The notes beneath the pieces were generated by a model. It saw only the letters and a list, made by a program, of their open reading frames with translations, did not search any database and was not told where the DNA came from. The translations under genes and the position numbers were made by a program. Shown piece after piece: positions 32,850 to 43,889 of a stretch of DNA of 64,000 nt (positions within the stretch are counted from its first letter, which is position 1; every line of letters begins with the position of its first letter). The stretch spans positions 1 through 64,000 of the forward strand of contig JARKIF010000091.1 in assembly GCA_029378245.1 (NCBI GenBank), read 5' to 3'. The stretch is from Roridomyces roridus. Taxonomy: Eukaryota > Basidiomycota > Agaricomycetes > Agaricales > Mycenaceae.

Positions 32850-34214
32850 TTACACTGCCGACCCGCCTGCCACCGGCCCAAGCTCGCTGAGCCGTGCACC
32901 CGTCTCGTGTGCATGCTGGTGCAAGAATCGCACGATCTCGACCTGCTGCTCCTCACAGAGCGAGCCCCACATACCCTCCAGTCGATTGGCGGCTGCTGCT
33001 GCGCAAACTGCAGCCTCGCGATCCAAGACGACCGGAGACGACGCCATCGGCCGATAAAAGGTCCCATCTACGTTGAGCAGATTTCGTGCCGACACGAGGG
33101 ATAGTTGACGGAGGCGGTCAACTATGCGGACACGTCGCATCCTAGGCAGCGATTGCCACCCGCCTACAAGGCCGTCCAGGTACCTCTTTAGAGCGACCCA
33201 ATCAGCGTTGTCCAGAACGGCCCTGGGCGCCCTCTTGCTCTTCGTCAGTTCCTGCGGGACATGACCGTTGGTGAAGAAGTCGACGACCGCCGTCTGGTCG
33301 TCGTCGCAGAGCAGGTCCCAGACACTTCTTAGCTGGATGAGGCTGATTTGGGCCCCAGACGCCGTCTAAGAGTTGGGAGTGTGGGGCAACACGGTGGGAG
33401 GGCGGAATTGCCCGTCGAGCAGGAAGTTGTGCTGGATGGACGGGCGCACGTGCTCCATAAGATGGCGGAGAGCCGAAACGCGCTCGTCGATGGTCAGGGC
33501 TGGCCAACCATCAGCCAAACCGCAGAATGCGCGGTCAGCCAACACGATGGGATCCGCCGAGGAGAGGTCGTTGTCGGTGGCAGCCAGTGGTAGAGGACGT
33601 TCCAGCGCTGCGGCTCGCGGGGGACAGGTGTGGTGTTTCTTTGTAGTCTGATGCCCACGGAAGACTGCGGTGAGCCTGGCGAGGAAGGAGACCCCCGCCT
33701 TCTTGTCTCCTTCACCCTCGGCATTCTTTGCGTAGGCCAGGATGACGAGACAGAGGAAGCAGAGAAGGAGTAGGACCACTGCAAGCTTTGCCCACCATTC
33801 TCTGGGACCATTCGCAGCTGCAGCGTCTGTCGTTGATGGACAGCTATCGCGAGGAATGAGCGCCCCGCTGTCAATGAGCGCCCGGAGGCGGTAGAGCTCG
33901 CTGATTTGGGCTTCAAAGTCATTGGGCGAGGAAGCAGAAGCAGGAATGGCAGCGGGGGATAGGGAGGGAGCGGGGGATGGTGCTGGTGCTGGAAAGGGAC
34001 TTTGAGCTGGGAGAGGCTCGGCGAGCTGAGGGTCTGCAGGCAGGGTCCAGATACGGTTGGATTGAAGGGACAACGTGATGGAGGGCATGAGATGTCGTGC
34101 AGTATCAAGCGTCCGCAAGTGCAGAGCCATTGCCTCCTCTGGACTCCGCCAGTATATCGCGATCTGAGTGAAAATGGGGCCCATTAGGGCGAGAACGAGA
34201 CGGAAGGCGTGCAT
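32850..34214 (-). pseudogene. Module B copy 1, one in-frame TAG
   Basis: ATG at 34214 starts a hydrophobic signal-like segment (MHAFRLVLALMGPIF), then a Pro/Ala-rich linker and a membrane segment (LAVVLLLLCFLCLVILAYA). The B domain appears twice: LADGWPALTIDERVSALRHL ... VWDLLCDDDQTAVVDFF, and LVGGWQSLPRMRRVRIVDRL ... EIVRFLHQHAHE. A single TAG (33366-33368) lies inside the first copy; the same frame then stays open for 170 residues to the stop at 32850. CAG to TAG is the simplest cause. Either a recent pseudogene or a protein truncated to 282 residues. Divergent from A copy 1. Confidence 0.65.
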
Positions 34215-34479
34215 TGCTACGAGATTGAGTAAACGAGTAATGAAATGAACGGGCGAGCATAAGTACCTGGAGATGGTGGTGGAAAGAGAAAGGTGTCGTA
34301 GTGGGTTTGATGGCTGAAAGACGCGTCTTCGCTCTTGTCTGGCTTCAAGTAGAGAGCAAATAGGCAATCAATGTCGTCCTGGTCACCAGACGCGTCTTGC
34401 AGGCGGCGAGAGCAGCGATGTCTTCATGCGCGCACGGGTGGCTGACACTGCATTTACATCTTGATTCAGTACCACCACC

Positions 34480-36122
34480 ATGCCCTACTCGCTCTCAGCC
34501 CTCTTCGCCCTCCGCAGCTTTGCAGGCCTGTTCTTCGCCAGCAAGGCTATCCACATCTCCACGCAGTCGCCGCCTGTTGTCAAGTACACGCCGACTCGCA
34601 CCACCTCCATCTTCCTCGAGCCCACACGATGCCTTCCAAGCCCGACTTCCAGCGAGCAGTTCCAGCTCCCCTACGTCTTTATGTTTGGATTCGCCCTCGT
34701 CATCTTTGCCAGTGTCGTCTTCACCATCTGGTCGACCTTCAAAGACGCTCGTCGTGATGCGCCAACTCCAACGGCAGCCGTACCACCAGAGCCCGACCCC
34801 GAGACGACAGCAGACGAATTCGATGCATGGCCACCGTGGCTCATGTTCCTGTCCCTCAATATCGCATTCTACCTCTCTTCCACCGGGACAGTCATCCGAG
34901 CGTCTCCCTACCAGAGCTTGCTGCCGGAATTGATGCTATACCGTCTAGCAATGGTGGTCGAGGAGAGCGTCATGTATATCCTCAGCCTTCTCCAGCACCT
35001 CCATGACCATGGCCTGCAGTATCTCCAGATCTTGCTACTCGCCACAGCCAGCCATTCCCTTGGGTTCCTGATCGTCATCAGCTATCGACGTGCCAGAAAG
35101 TGGGTCCGTGCACATGCAACAAACCCAGTGCACTGGGATCCGCACTCTTGTATCCTCCCATGCGGCATTATCCTCGTCGGCCTTGCCCCCAGGTCCCGTT
35201 GGATCCCGTGGCTGTATTACTACATTCTCGCCCGTTACATCTCTCTCCCAAGCCCCCAAGATATCCACCAGAGTATCGCATTGTCTTCAAGATGGTTTTC
35301 GGCAGGGACTCTACCGGTATGTTCACTTCATGCCCAGTCTACCTGACCCACTGATCGTTCAACAGATCATCCTCGGCCCTCTTGCTCTCGTCATCGGTGC
35401 GATCGGCCTGCGAACGGCGGTAGACGTTCTCTCACAGTTTCTCTCCTTGGTCGGCGTCGCAACCCAACTTCAAATGCGCCGCAAGCTCCGTGCTTCTTAC
35501 GTCTCCAGATGGCTGCTGCACGTCTGCTGCACCGTCCCTCTCAACATTCATGGCGTTTCCGTAGCTGTGTTCATTTTATTGGAAGTATCAACGACAACCA
35601 CCTTCCTTGGTCCCGAGCAACAGCAGCTGCTGGATCAACCTGTTACCTTTCGAGAATTCCTGGGGTCAGCGTGGGATATGTGGGATATTTTACGAGTTTC
35701 TCGAATTGGCCACGGCACATGGAGGACCAATCAAGCTGAAGCCTTCCACAAAATCTGCTGTATGTTTGTGAACGCGAGTAAAGCGTTGAATTGGGCTCAG
35801 AAATTGGTACCATCCTTTTCATCTTTCCTCGTTCTTTGCTGACTTATCTTCCCAGACTATATTCGCGCCTGTGGTTATCATCTATGGCTACATCTACATC
35901 GTGTGTACAACCTCCAACTTGTGGTTCTCATCTCATCTTCTCCAGATGCCTATAGCGCGCAAGATTTACCTTCTGGCCCGGATAGAGCATTGGAAGTTCC
36001 GACGTCGACAGTATGTCCCTAATTTCCTTGCCGTCGTTCTCTTTTAACATTCATCCAGGACAATGTACCGTCAAATGCGCCTGAACAACTCGGTTGAGAA
36101 TCGGCTTGCGGCAAACAACTAG
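34480..36122 (+). CDS. Module A copy 1, multi-pass membrane protein
   Basis: Five exons (34480-35316, 35366-35806, 35856-35900, 35946-36010, 36059-36122) give 483 residues in phase, with no disruption seen. Starts MPYSLSALFALRSFAGLFFA, continues PPVVKYTPTRTTSIFLEPTR, then hydrophobic segments including FMFGFALVIFASVVFTIW, and ends NNSVENRLAANN. It is the most divergent A copy in the middle and second exon, while both ends match the other copies. Family unknown; probably an integral membrane protein. Head to head with B copy 1, 265 bp between starts. Confidence 0.65.
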
Positions 36123-36545
36123 ACGACCAGTAGAAGTGCCTAACGCAGCGCCGAGTTCAAACATCGCGAGAGAGGATACTACTATACGGAGGGTCAAGCT
36201 TCAAGAGTGAAGCTATCGGTGCGGCCATGAAGACTGTCGGGGACGCCCAACTTTTTTTGCCACCAGCAAACTTCCTACCTTCAAGATCCTATAGCGGTGT
36301 CTTGTTCTTCGTCGTGTGAGTGACCTGTTGCTTCGCGAAATAGCTTTTCATCTAACAACTCTGTAGTGCGAGCAGTGCTTGGGTCGTCTAGTTTTTGTTC
36401 GCTTTCCGACCGCCGAGATTCAGGTTACATATACCCGCAGCTACATAGCTAGCACCCATTTTCTTCTCTTTCCTTTATATCTCTTCCCTCTCTCATCTGT
36501 ATCTGGATTCAAATATCATTCCTTGCTGCTCCATTCTTTTCGAGT
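36123..36545 (+). repeat. Conserved 3' flank of module A (copy 1)
   Basis: A stretch of about 400 bp downstream of the A stop (starting ACGACCAGTAGAAGTGCCTA, with a motif ATGAAGACTGTCGGGGACGC) recurs after A copies 2, 3 and 4. A short frame from that ATG is kept only in part because a T-run differs in length between copies. It includes GT...AG intron-like ends, so it may be a spliced 3' UTR or a decayed small gene. Confidence 0.6.
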
Positions 36546-36625
36546 GAACTTCTCATAAGTAGCATATCGAAGTCCCCAGAGTCACCCGGGGAAACGAGCT
36601 TCGTTCATCTCAGGTATAGTAAATT

Positions 36626-36722
36626 CCAAGACCTGCTCCCACCTTTCCTCCCACGCGAGGGGGTCGGAGGAGGCTAGCTGTCTGTTGGGCGGGATTCCGG
36701 GGGTGTCTGCAGTTAATGGCAT
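36626..36722 (-). pseudogene. N-terminal fragment of a MYND gene
   Basis: The reverse strand from ATG 36722 reads MPLTADTPGIPPNRQLASSD, then PLAWEERWEQ, matching the first residues of the MYND gene at 56733 (SITLDIPGVPPDIQLASSDP ... AWEKKWEQ). The rest of the gene is absent. Together with the divergent F-box gene it forms a duplicated segment shared with 56.6-57.8 kb. Confidence 0.7.
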
Positions 36723-36854
36723 CGTGGCAAGAGAGAAGAGGTGCGATCAGTTTGATGAGATCAGATGCGTCTTTCTTCTTGCCCTCACTCCGTCTCTTGA
36801 CCCGGTTCGTGTTACTGCCGTCTAGAAATAAATTCTGACCCAGTCTTTATAGCC

Positions 36855-37952
36855 ATGAATCCCGATCTCAGAGCCATAATTACAAGTAACCAGCCGCCTA
36901 ACGACATTCAAACGGGACAAATGTGTCTTTTGCTGCCGTCCTCCGAGTCTGAGTTGGCACAGCTCGACACGCAAATTCACCGGATTGAATCAGCTCTTCG
37001 CGAGCTGAAGCGGCGCAGAGTCACCAAGAAACAGCTCGTCGTTGATTTGAAACGCGCATTGTCATCTGGCATTCGTCTCGTTCCGACGGAGATTTTGACC
37101 GAAATCTTCCTCGTTTGTCGCGATGAGGCGCTCAAGTGTCGCAACTACTCCATCTTTGACGGAAACCTATCACCCCTCCTTCTCACCAGGGTATCGTCCC
37201 ATTGGCGCGCTGTATGTCTATCGACGCCGCGGCTTTGGGATCACATCCATGTCCGCCAACCCACTCATCTACCACCGATTTCCGTGCAAAAACTTATTTT
37301 TCGGTACTCGTCTCAGCTTTCCAGTGGCTCTCACATTCCTTTGGATATACGGCTCGAGAAATCCTTCTCGCGGCCATCATTGTCCTACCAACCATGCTTC
37401 GGACCTCTTTTCCGCATCGCCATGGGCGCTCATGACACGATTCGTCGTCTCAATCTCACCCTCAAGACATTCCACGACATGTCCGATTTGTGGGCCTACA
37501 CCCGAGATTTCCCGATGCTTGCCTCCTTCGAGTTACAAGTTGATTCAGCTGCGCCCGGTCGCCCCATCGGCCTGAGCATGTTCAAGACCGCACCGGCCTT
37601 GAGACGGTTTTGCCTCAACACCCCTTCTTGTTCGCTTGATTTGGAGCCAGCCGCGGTTCCTTGGTCACAGCTGACCGAGTTGACCCTGAACTTGCAGGTT
37701 GACCTCGGGACGGCACGATCCGTTTTGATGGAATGCACTCGTCTCGAAGTGTGTACCATACATACTGGCGGCGCTGCTCCTACCCAGCTCCAACATCACA
37801 GCAGTGTGGCCCGCTTGCCGCTGCAGCATCTTCATATCTATAGCTACGCGGAAAGTCCTCAGTACTTATTTCGACGCGTTTTGACACCAATAAATTGGTT
37901 TCCCATGATCTGCCTCACTTCCACCTCACGTGCTGCACCACAAGTTCCATAA
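36855..37952 (+). CDS. F-box/LRR-type protein, N-terminal part intact
   Basis: Starts MNPDLRAIITSNQPPN; a coiled coil (LAQLDTQIHRIESALRELKR) precedes the fungal F-box-like motif VPTEILTEIFLVCRDEA ... LLLTRVSSHWRAVCLSTPRL, and a leucine-rich region follows. This arrangement (heptads, then P-x-E-[IL]-L-x-E-I-F) is typical of the large agaricomycete F-box family. The long frame stops at 37952, but related C-terminal sequence resumes at about 38830-39335 after a non-homologous stretch, so the gene may be interrupted. Confidence 0.65.
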   Translation: MNPDLRAIITSNQPPNDIQTGQMCLLLPSSESELAQLDTQIHRIESALRELKRRRVTKKQLVVDLKRALSSGIRLVPTEILTEIFLVCRDEALKCRNYSIFDGNLSPLLLTRVSSHWRAVCLSTPRLWDHIHVRQPTHLPPISVQKLIFRYSSQLSSGSHIPLDIRLEKSFSRPSLSYQPCFGPLFRIAMGAHDTIRRLNLTLKTFHDMSDLWAYTRDFPMLASFELQVDSAAPGRPIGLSMFKTAPALRRFCLNTPSCSLDLEPAAVPWSQLTELTLNLQVDLGTARSVLMECTRLEVCTIHTGGAAPTQLQHHSSVARLPLQHLHIYSYAESPQYLFRRVLTPINWFPMICLTSTSRAAPQVP

Positions 37953-38830
37953 ATTGGCAACTCTGATGTTGATCATGCTGATCTACGCATTCTGACGTTT
38001 GCGCATCACTTTTGATCATCGCGATTTGATCACACATTCCCAAAACGGACGACTCACCTTCAACACGTACATTCGGCGTTTCTCCGAGCATAGTCAGCAT
38101 TCTTATGTGAATTGGGATTCCACCGCGGTTTCTCATTGGCCAGTAAATCCCTCAATTACCAATCCCCCCAACGAATTGACCTTTTCGCACTGCCAAACGC
38201 TGCGGATGAGAAATTTTCGTCATGGAAACTAGGCAGCAGAGCCTTTTGCACAGTAAATCGGCTGTGTATGAACTGCGGCTGACTCGCCTTCTATTCATTC
38301 CCTCCCCATTTTTCTTTTCGCCTTACGAATCTGCTTATTTATTGCGGGAAATGGTGCCACTTTTTGGAATGCCAAGAACATTCCGTAGATATAAAAGCCT
38401 GTACCCTAGACACCCCAGATCATTACTCCAATCCTATCATATCCATCTCATCCATTTGAGACTTCATACTACCTATTTTGCTCTTCTGCCTTTTTCGCCC
38501 TCATCTGCTCTTCACTTCGAATCACACGCAAAGGTGATTTCGTTGACTGTTCCATTGATTCTCTGCGTTTGTAGACTTCTGAAGTCCACTGCGGAACTTC
38601 GGCGGAAGGGTGTAACCAGCTTGCACATTCCTCAGAAACCCGAATCATTCCCAACCGACAAACAGATTCTTCATTCGTGGGTTCGAGAGTCGTCCGTACT
38701 TGGTTAACGACGTACTGTTGACTAAACCCCCACTCATTCGTCTTCTGTGGTAAACGACACACCTAATCGGATTTCGAACCGTATTCATTTACACCCACCA
38801 CAGCGTTCTCGTTCCCGAACATATCGGAGC
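37953..38830 (+). other. Interruption between two parts of the F-box locus
   Basis: No F-box-like frame continues through most of this stretch. A TATA-like ATATAAAAGCC at 38391-38401 suggests a promoter may have been brought in. Short frames here do not match anything recognised. Confidence 0.35.
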
Positions 38831-39335
38831 TCATCGTATACGCAATGGAATTGGCGCCACTTGCCTTACCAAACCTCTATCACAGATCACACTTCCGGCT
38901 TGTCGAACTTGAGCTCGACGTATTCGAATGGACCGAAGCCGACGATTCAGTGGTAGAATTCCTAAAGCTCACTACCTCCCTCGAAATCCTCTGTCTGCGC
39001 ATTGCCGGTTTTCCAAGGACATTTTGGATTTGTTGACATACCGTGGCGAGGACCCCGCGCCCTTTGCTCTTCCCAAGCTGCAGTCTCTCTGGCTGCGGAT
39101 GGATTACAGCATAATTGCCGACCCCTTCACGGGTAGCAACGATCCCTCTGCCGCCGAGATGGCCGAGTCTTTCGGGCGCTACCCTGGGAAGCGCAATCGA
39201 GCTTTTCCCTCCCTTACTGAGGTCTTTCTCCTCATGGTTGGTGACCGTTTTGACGATGACATTGAGGAGCGGTTGGTGAAGGCAGGACAGAGGGGTGGTG
39301 TGGTGGTTTACGACCGGGAGGAAGAAGAGGAGTGA
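38831..39335 (+). pseudogene. C-terminal part of the F-box/LRR gene
   Basis: Frames read HFRLVELELDVFEWTEADDS, VVEFLKLTTSLEILCLRI, then after a frame change KDILDLLTYRGEDPAPFALP and PSLTEVFLLMVGDRFDDDIE to a stop at 39335. This is the usual end of this F-box family. It is separated from its N-terminal part and frame-broken near 39035. Confidence 0.5.
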
Positions 39336-39775
39336 GGGTTGGCTGTGGGACCATATATATGCACTGACGTTTCCTGTGAGAAATAATTCAAAAAGCTCCA
39401 AGTTGACAGCCTCCACTTACACGAATCTGCAGGTCAAGTTTCTTTGTCGTGGGTCCTGTAGAGAGTGTGAATATATTTGGCGGGTGCTTGCAATGGAGAT
39501 TCGTCATTAGCTCGGGGAACGGGTTGCCCCTGTAGGAATGAGTGCAATTTCACAGAATTTCACCAGTTACGGCCAGAGACGGATGAAGAATGGGATGGGT
39601 GGGATTTTGACACGGCTACAGAGGACGGTTCGGATTCGGAGGAAGGGATGGAGATAGATATTGGTTTCTGAAATTTACTGTATTGGACGGTTGTTGGACG
39701 GTGGCAGAGGGCTCCTTAGCACTAGTAGTGGGTCAGGTCGCCCCGTTCGATGTGGGCTGTGCCCCGCATGGGCAG

Positions 39776-40207
39776 CCTCGTGACCCCGTCAAATTTGCAA
39801 CAAAAATTCACTCCCAAACGATCGAAGCAAGCAGATGATATTCCGAACCCAGATACAGATGAAAGATAGAAAGAAAAAGAAATGGGTGCTAGCTATGTAG
39901 CTGCGGGTATAACCTGGAACTCGGCGGTCGGAAAGCGAACAAAAACTAGACGAGCCAAGCTCTGCTCGCACTGACAAGTAGATAAGCAGCTGGTGTCTCG
40001 AAAGATGGGTGCACTCACACGACGAAGAACAAAACACCGCTTTAGGATCTTGAAGGTAGGAAGCTTGCTGGTGGCGAAAAAAAGTTGGGCGTCCCCGACA
40101 GTCTTCATGGCCGCACCGGTAGCTTCACTCTTGACCCTTCGTATAATTGAATCCTCTCTCTCGCGATGCTTGAACTCGGCGCTGCGTTAGGCACTTCTTC
40201 TGGTCGT
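39776..40207 (-). repeat. Conserved 3' flank of module A (copy 2)
   Basis: Reverse-strand counterpart of the flanks at 36123 and 47928. In this copy the ATGAAGACTGTCGGGGACGC motif opens a frame of 71 residues, open only because its T-run has seven Ts. The outer boundary (GACGGGGTCACGAGGC on the reverse strand, about 39776) is shared with copy 3. Confidence 0.6.
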
Positions 40208-41854
40208 CTAGTTGTTTGCCGCAAGCCGATTCTCAACCGAGTAGTTCTTCAGGTGAAATTGACGGACTGCCCTGGAGGAATGTGAGGAAGAAACAACGGG
40301 GAATGACTGGCGGACATACCGCCGACGTCGATACTTCCAATACTCTATTCGGATTAGAAGCTCAATGCGATCGACCAGGGGCATCTGAGCGGGATGAGCC
40401 AAAGAACAGTAAATGGAAGAAGAAACTCACAATGTAGAAGTGGACACAGAAGACGGCGGCAGGTGCGACAACGAGCTAGAACAAAGTGAGCGCAAGTAAA
40501 AGTGATAAAAAGAGACACTCACCAATTTCTGGGCCCAGGGCAACGCTTCCCAACTGGACCAAGCTGTCGTCCACAAAAGCCGCATAATCTTGACAACCTC
40601 TTCGCTCTGAGTAATCCTCCAGCTCCTGTGGCGCTCCCTCGAGGGTGCATAGAACTCCCAAACTTCTGCCCGCGCCTTTGAAGAAGAGAATGCTTTCTTG
40701 AGCCGAATGACAATCCATTCTTGCACGTCGGCACCCATCGGCATCACTTCGTGTACTATGAACTGGAGCACTGAGACGCAGTAATGGGTGATGACGACGG
40801 AGGCAACAGCAAAGAACAGAAGAGAGTAAGCATCTGCACGGTACAACTCCCGGATGGTCACTTGGGTTGCAGCCGGAAGGGATCGGAGAACGAGAAGCCC
40901 AGTCAAAAGGCCGATTGCGATGGAATAGATTATAACAGGGCCAATGACCATCTGATATGCATTTTAATGCGAGCCGACTTTGAAATCAAAGTTACTCACC
41001 AATGTGGCGTTCCAGGACATCCAAGGAAGAGACAATACGAAGCTCTGGCGTATTTGCTGCATATCTGGGATATATCCACCACGGCAAGCGAAATAATGAT
41101 GCATCCAGAGGGCCCAATTGAGCTGAGGATGGAAGATGGAGAGGACGAGGGGGACCAAGGCCGGACTTAACCGCTGCCAAGAGTGACAGATCCTGACAAG
41201 AATACGATGGGCGAATGAAAGGGCGCGTCGATGGGTTTGGACGATGAGGAGCCCGAGGGAATGTCCGACGATCGCGAGCAGTGTAATCTTGAGATAATGT
41301 AGGCCGTGGTCGTGAAGATGCTGGATAACACCGAGGCCGGATTGGATTTGGTCCTCGGCCGTTTGTACGAGACCGTGGATGGTCATTCCGAAAAACAAGC
41401 TGTCGGGCGTCTTGGGAGTCGACGACGCAGACACATAGGCGCAAAGGGTCATGAAAAACGCGAACAGGAACGTCATTATCTGTGTGTAATCCCGTGGTGA
41501 TATGTCGGGCTCTGTGTCGGGCTCTGGTGGTATGGCTGCCGTTGGAGTTGGCGAACAGCGAGCGTCCTTGAAGGTCGACCAGATGGTGAAGACGACACTG
41601 GCGATGACGACGATGGCCAATGCACACATAACGACGTAGGGGAGCTCGGACGGCTCGCTGGAAGTCGGGCTTGGAAGGCATCGTGTGGGCTCGAGGAAGA
41701 TGGAGGTGGTGCGAGTCGGCGTGTACTTGACAACAGGCGGCGTGTACTTGACAACAGGCGGCGACGGCTTGGAGAGGTGGAAAGCTTTTCTGGCGAAGAA
41801 CAGGCCGGCGAAGCTGCGAGGGAGGGCGAAGAGGGCTGAGAGCGAGTAGGGCAT
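40208..41854 (-). CDS. Module A copy 2, multi-pass membrane protein
   Basis: Five exons with the intron positions of copy 1; about 484 residues, no disruption seen. Hydrophobic segments: LPYVVMCALAIVVIASVVF, IMTFLFAFFMTLCAYVSA, ITLLAIVGHSLGLLIV, LVPLVLSIFHPQLNWALWM, MVIGPVIIYSIAIGLLTGLL, YSLLFFAVASVVITHYCVSV and LVVAPAAVFCVHFYI. A conserved loop reads EVWEFYAPSRERHRSWRITQ. The N-terminal PPVVKYTP is duplicated here (21-bp tandem repeat). Not a recognised family. Divergent from B copy 2, 260 bp between starts. Confidence 0.7.
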
Positions 41855-42114
41855 GGTGGTGGTACTGAATCAAGATGTAAATGCAGTGTCAGCCACCCTC
41901 GCCGAATATTCATAGGGCTCCCTCGCTGCATGTAGAGCGCCTCTGTAGTCTACAGGGAATATATCGAATCGCGTCTACTAGAAGGGATATTGGCGCACTG
42001 TCGAGCCATCACGCACTGGTGACCTTCTTGCTCTTGACCATCATCATCTTCTCCTCCTCCACGCGCAGGTCAGCTCTCAGTTCTCTCTCATTTCACTCAC
42101 AATGCACAGATACC
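41855..42114. promoter_or_regulatory. Bidirectional promoter of the A/B pair (copy 2)
   Basis: The 260 bp between divergent ATGs are conserved in copies 3 and 4 (for example CATTTACATCTTGATTCAGT next to A, TCACGC[AG]CTGGTGACCTTCTT toward B). Copy 1 keeps only the A-proximal third (GTGGCTGACACTGCATTTAC, then ATCTTGATTCAGT). Confidence 0.55.
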
Positions 42115-43722
42115 ATGCTCCCAGTGCCTCTCATATGTCTTCTGGCCCTCCTTTTCATTCCTGGTGTCTATCTCGGCGCGAATTCGCCCGAGTTCCAACA
42201 CCTTTTTACCTCAACACTCGACGCGGCGCGGCGCGTTGTTCCATCCCTTCCTCCCGCCATCGACGAGTACGAGCTTCTCGCCCGCCAGTACCTCCACGGT
42301 CTCATGGAGCGTGCTGGCGACACGCTCGCCTTCTCCTTCTCCTCCCTCCACTTGTTCACACCGCCGCTGCCTCCTCCAACGCGAGCAGGTACCTTCGATT
42401 TTGACTTCTTCCTTGTCATCTTCCCCTGGGTGATGGCAGGCTCTGCGCTGCCTATTTTCCTTGGGCTAGTATGCGTCTACGGATGGCCGCTTCTCTGCAA
42501 CTGGTGGTCCGCAGGCTCTCCCGCCCCTCTAGCGCCTGTCCAGCCACCTCCAACTCCAGCCCACGTCCAGCCACCTCGCCGCGTTGACGCTGCCGCCCAA
42601 ACCACCGCCGTCGCCCAGCGTGATGCCCCCCTTGCAGAGTCGTCTGCTGCCGCTCTGCCTCGCAACTCGTACGGGGAAGCCTGGACTGCCGTTCAGGACC
42701 TCGTCGCTGGGTGGGCAGCGTTGACACGCGTTGAGCGGACTGGCATCGTCCACCGCCTTCTTCTTTGGGCCCTACCCGCCGCTCGAAGCACATTCCCCCT
42801 CGATGCTGGCGGCCGTCTTCTTCGGCCTGTAGAGGCAGTTTGGTTCCAGCACGACCCTCACGCGGCGGAGCGTGCCACCGACTCGTTCTTTGCGTTGCTC
42901 CATGTTTGGCAGGACCTAGTGCCTGACCACCAAGCTCGTGTGCTGCGTTTGCTACACCAGGGCGCACTTGAATGGGTCCTGGTCGACGATCAGGAATCCA
43001 GCCACTCATCGACGTTCGCTGGCGATGCATCTGAGGACGAGGAGGAGTCCAGCTCCGCAGAGTCGTCATACTGGTCGACGGTTTCAGAAGTATCCGAGGA
43101 GGAAGATGAACACTGGGGTGCAGTCGGGCGGGGCTCGAGCGACGTCGAGCAGGGGGAAGTTGACTCTGGCACCTTGTCAAGCACTGCAATTGTCTCTCAT
43201 GAGGAGGAGGAAGACGATTGCAGCCGCCAGGAGCCTACCGCACCGACCATCCCAGAGCGTCCCCACCTTCCCACCATCTGGGAGGAGGAGGAGGATGAAC
43301 CTGTAATCCCTGCGCAGGCCAACGAGGAGCATGACACGGCCTTCGCCTCTATCCAGACCACGCCCGTGCCCAGATCAGGGGTGCTGCCAGCACCGGAATC
43401 CCTCATTGACGGTCACAACGAGCTTGGGCACCTTCGTGCTTGTCTCCGCCCCGTTCCTGTCGGTGAAGGACGCTCTTCTCAGCTTCAAGAGGGCGGTCCG
43501 ACGGTGCGGGCGTTCCGTCTGGCGTCAAGCTCTGGGCGCGAGGCATACGGTCACACCGCCCTGCCGTCAGAGTTGCTGGCGGCCTTCAAGGTCACGGAGG
43601 GTGCTGACCACCAGGAGCAGCGCGCACCGCTGCAGCAGCGCAACGGTGTCTCAGCGATTCCCGTATGGCAGCGGAAAGGTCGGGTGGTGGGACGTGGCGG
43701 GGAGAACGCGCTCCCGGAGTGA
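42115..43722 (+). CDS. Module B copy 2, single-pass membrane protein (intact)
   Basis: Single exon, 535 residues. Signal peptide MLPVPLICLLALLFIPGVYL; short outer region with LDAARRVVPSLPP and YELLARQYLHGLMERAGD; membrane segment FFLVIFPWVMAGSALPIFLG at about 99-125; Pro-rich linker; helical domain from about 180 (LVAGWAALTRVERTGIVHRL ... DPHAAERATDSFFALLHVWQ ... ARVLRLLHQGALEW); long acidic Ser/Glu stretch; C-terminal RAFRLASSSGREAYGHTA and PSELLAAFKVTEG. I do not recognise the helical domain, but it recurs in copies 1 (twice) and 3. Best-preserved B copy. Confidence 0.75.
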   Translation: MLPVPLICLLALLFIPGVYLGANSPEFQHLFTSTLDAARRVVPSLPPAIDEYELLARQYLHGLMERAGDTLAFSFSSLHLFTPPLPPPTRAGTFDFDFFLVIFPWVMAGSALPIFLGLVCVYGWPLLCNWWSAGSPAPLAPVQPPPTPAHVQPPRRVDAAAQTTAVAQRDAPLAESSAAALPRNSYGEAWTAVQDLVAGWAALTRVERTGIVHRLLLWALPAARSTFPLDAGGRLLRPVEAVWFQHDPHAAERATDSFFALLHVWQDLVPDHQARVLRLLHQGALEWVLVDDQESSHSSTFAGDASEDEEESSSAESSYWSTVSEVSEEEDEHWGAVGRGSSDVEQGEVDSGTLSSTAIVSHEEEEDDCSRQEPTAPTIPERPHLPTIWEEEEDEPVIPAQANEEHDTAFASIQTTPVPRSGVLPAPESLIDGHNELGHLRACLRPVPVGEGRSSQLQEGGPTVRAFRLASSSGREAYGHTALPSELLAAFKVTEGADHQEQRAPLQQRNGVSAIPVWQRKGRVVGRGGENALPE

Positions 43723-43889
43723 GGAAGGACGTTTGACATCTACATTTTCTTCTCTCTTCTTCCCTTTTCTTCCACATCTGTACACCACTACACCGCACGT
43801 TCCCTTTGTATTTCTATCATCCACATGTATTCTACCGACATTACTATATAGCCTAGCCACATACTGTTATATCACATACGCACATACTA

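Noticed and set aside
40208..41854. Seven hydrophobic segments in module A, suggesting a G-protein-coupled receptor
   Set aside because: No receptor motif is visible, and segment count by eye is unreliable; kept as a membrane protein of unknown family.
42452..43189. 245-codon reverse-strand frame inside module B copy 2
   Set aside because: Shadow of the intact B frame; Arg/Gln/Gly-rich with no start context.
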